Source of the DNA: an uncultured bacterium
GTDB taxonomy: Bacteria > Pseudomonadota > Alphaproteobacteria > Rhodospirillales > Rhodospirillaceae
DNA length: 14,299 bases
Direction: 5' to 3'
Assembly (NCBI GenBank): GCA_903896775.1
Contig: CAITZE010000147.1
Location: forward strand, 1 to 14,299
Positions 13,063-14,299 of the stretch are shown piece after piece; the stretch's first letter is position 1, and every line of letters starts with the position of its first letter. The position numbers were made by a program, and so were the translations under genes. Below the pieces are notes generated by a model. It was given only the letters and a program-made list of their open reading frames with translations, did no database searches and had not been told where the DNA came from.

Positions 13063-13967
13063 TCAGGATGAAGATGTCGCGGGCACCATCTCGGCGATCA
13101 AAGCAATAACCTCTGCCGGTGTGCTTCCTGCTTCGCGCAAGGCCCTCAGAGTTGGCGCCTGATCGCGTTTTGAGAACTTCTTGCCATCTTGTCCAGTGAG
13201 CAACCCGTGATGGCGATAGCGCGGCGTGGGGAGTTTCCACAGCGCTTGCAAAAGGCGGTGAATATGCGTGGCCGCGATTAAGTCCTCGCCACGCGTCACA
13301 AGTGTCACGCCTTGCAAGGCATCGTCCCAGGTGCATGCCAAGTGATAGCTGGCGGGGACATCTTTGCGCGCCAAGACCACGTCGCCGAAAATTTCCGGCG
13401 CGGCTGTCACTTCGCCTAATTTATCATCGTGCCACGTCAGAGGCCCTGCGACAGCGCGCGCCTCGTCCATGCGCAGCGCAGGGCGTAGGGCTGACCATCA
13501 TCTTTGCGGCGTTGCTGTTCGGTCTGCGTTAAATGTCGGCAGGTGCCGGGATAAATCGGCCCGTCGGGTCCGGCTTGTAAGTGCGGGGCCGATCCGGCGC
13601 CAGCGATCTCACGCTGGATATCCGTGCGCGTGCAAAAACAGGGATACAGCAGGCCGTCCTTCGCTAGGCCTGCGGCCACTTCGCCATAAGCGGTGAAATG
13701 TTCGGATTGGCGTCGCGCGGGGGTTTCCCAGGTGAGGCCCAGCCAGGCGAGATCTTCGTAGGCCGCAGCCTCGAAGGCAGGCCGACAACGGCCTTGGTCG
13801 ATGTCCTCAATCCGCAGCAGGAAGCGGCCTCCAGGTCCGGCAGCTTTCGCGGCAAATAGCGCGGAATAGGCTGCCCCCAGATGCAAAAACCCGGTCGGAC
13901 TGGGGGCAAAGCGTGTCACCAGGGCGTGGGGGTCTGACTGGGTCGAAGGGGTAGCACCCGCCGCCAT
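13063..13967 (-). pseudogene. gluQ: Glutamyl-Q tRNA(Asp) synthetase, interrupted by a one-base frameshift
   Basis: GluQ activates glutamate and attaches it to queuosine at position 34 of tRNA(Asp). The first frame, from the ATG at 13965-13967 (ribosome binding site AGGAAAGAGG), has RFAPSPTGFLHLGAAYSAL (class I HxGx signature), RIEDID, and a zinc site CFC...YPGTC. After PYALRC the frame runs into ten unrelated residues and a TGA at 13437. The family sequence resumes in another frame at MDEARAVAGPLTW and continues through KKFSKRD (the KMSKS equivalent) to the stop at 13063. Adding one base near 13470-13475 would restore a continuous protein of about 301 residues, the usual family length, so one base is missing. 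The rest is undamaged, which suggests either a recent mutation or a sequencing error. The gene is convergent with the OGT gene, with 15 bases between their stops. Confidence 0.88.
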
Positions 13968-14003
13968 GGCCTCTTTCCTGGACTTAGTGGGAGATATTGT
14001 CAC

Positions 14004-14023
14004 GAATACCACATTTTGTATTC
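14004..14023. promoter_or_regulatory. Dyad (possible operator) between gluQ and the HNH gene
   Basis: GAATAC (14004-14009) and GTATTC (14018-14023) are exact inverted repeats separated by 8 A/T-rich bases. The dyad lies in the 104-base divergent gap and overlaps the candidate -35 of the HNH gene, a position where a dimeric repressor could act. The 20-base span fits two helical turns. A six-base arm could also occur by chance. Confidence 0.35.
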
Positions 14024-14043
14024 CGGCCGAGAGTTGCTAGACT
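14016..14043 (+). promoter_or_regulatory. Candidate promoter of the HNH endonuclease gene
   Basis: TTGTAT (14016-14021), a 16-base spacer and TAGACT (14038-14043) give a moderate match to a housekeeping promoter, four of six at each box. The predicted transcript start, about 14050, lies some 20 bases before the GTG start codon, leaving room for the ribosome binding site. Confidence 0.35.
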
Positions 14044-14071
14044 GCACCCGTAATCTGGCTGAGGTGGTGTA

Positions 14072-14299
14072 GTGACGGCACTGCTCGAAACCTGTCCGGC
14101 TCTGGTGCTGAACGCGGATTTCCGTCCGCTCAGCTATTTCCCGCTATCGCTCTGGTCGTGGCAGGAAACCATCAAGGCTGTGTTCCTGGGACGCGTCCAG
14201 GTCGTTCAAGAATATGATCAAGTTGTGCGCTCGCCGAGCTGGGAAATGAAATTGCCCAGCGTCATCTGCCTCAAAAAATACGCGCCGATGGAACGCTCG
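14072..14299 (+). CDS. HNH-family endonuclease, N-terminal part (runs off right edge)
   Basis: The open frame from a GTG at 14072 gives 76 residues to the window edge with no stop. The start CPALVLNADFRPLSYFPLSLWSW, then AVFLGRVQVVQEYD and VVRSPSWEMKLPSVICLKKY, matches the N terminus of a conserved HNH endonuclease family that I know from alphaproteobacterial genomes. The HNH catalytic motif itself should lie further right and is not visible. GAGG about 8 bases upstream supports the GTG start. These proteins are chromosomally conserved and have no settled role; a link to DNA repair or defence is not shown here. gluQ is divergent. Confidence 0.8.
   Translation, partial: MTALLETCPALVLNADFRPLSYFPLSLWSWQETIKAVFLGRVQVVQEYDQVVRSPSWEMKLPSVICLKKYAPMERS

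Noticed and set aside
13302..13696. Plus-strand open frames opposite gluQ
   Set aside because: They have no family resemblance and lie opposite a recognisable, though frameshifted, synthetase gene.

Overview
The window is GC-rich, densely coding DNA from an alphaproteobacterium. The evidence is the gene content and order: a CobS-type cobaltochelatase gene beside a J-domain gene and a divergent bolA; aroK-aroB followed by a CNNM/CBS transporter; xerD close to aroK; and a GluQ-type synthetase divergent from an HNH endonuclease. I cannot name the genus. It looks like ordinary chromosome: I see no rRNA, tRNA, CRISPR array, insertion sequence or phage gene.

Layout. (1) Positions 1-972, minus strand: a C-terminal J-domain protein, then cobS, which runs off the left edge. 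(2) 1084-1362, plus strand: bolA, divergent from the J-protein gene and ending at a hairpin shared with the convergent gene. (3) 1405-1854, minus strand: a stand-alone two-CBS protein with its own leader and a candidate promoter. (4) 2032-5090, minus strand: aroK, aroB and a CNNM/CorC-type membrane protein, tightly packed as an operon. (5) 5281-8258, plus strand: a 42-residue membrane-anchored micro-protein, a 645-residue exported protein of unknown function that overlaps it, and xerD. (6) 8268-8378, minus strand: a 36-residue lysine-rich micro-protein with a GTG start and a clear ribosome binding site. (7) 8413-10615, minus strand: eutB-eutC, the two subunits of the coenzyme-B12-dependent ethanolamine ammonia-lyase. 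(8) 10729-13047, plus strand: a TPR protein with a family 41 (SPINDLY/OGT-type) glycosyltransferase domain. (9) 13063-13967, minus strand: gluQ, broken by a one-base frameshift. (10) 14072 to the right edge, plus strand: the start of an HNH-family endonuclease.

How the genes relate. aroK and aroB act in the shikimate pathway and overlap by four bases (ATGA). eutB and eutC form one enzyme and are one base apart. cobS (aerobic cobalamin synthesis) and eutBC (a cobalamin-dependent enzyme) both fall in this window but are about 8 kb apart in separate transcription units, so the link is metabolic rather than operonic. xerD is the chromosome-dimer resolution recombinase and is not a sign of a mobile element.

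I did not find a clear new multi-gene system. The points most worth following are the gluQ frameshift, the two micro-proteins, the unknown exported protein, and a 20-base dyad between gluQ and the HNH gene.
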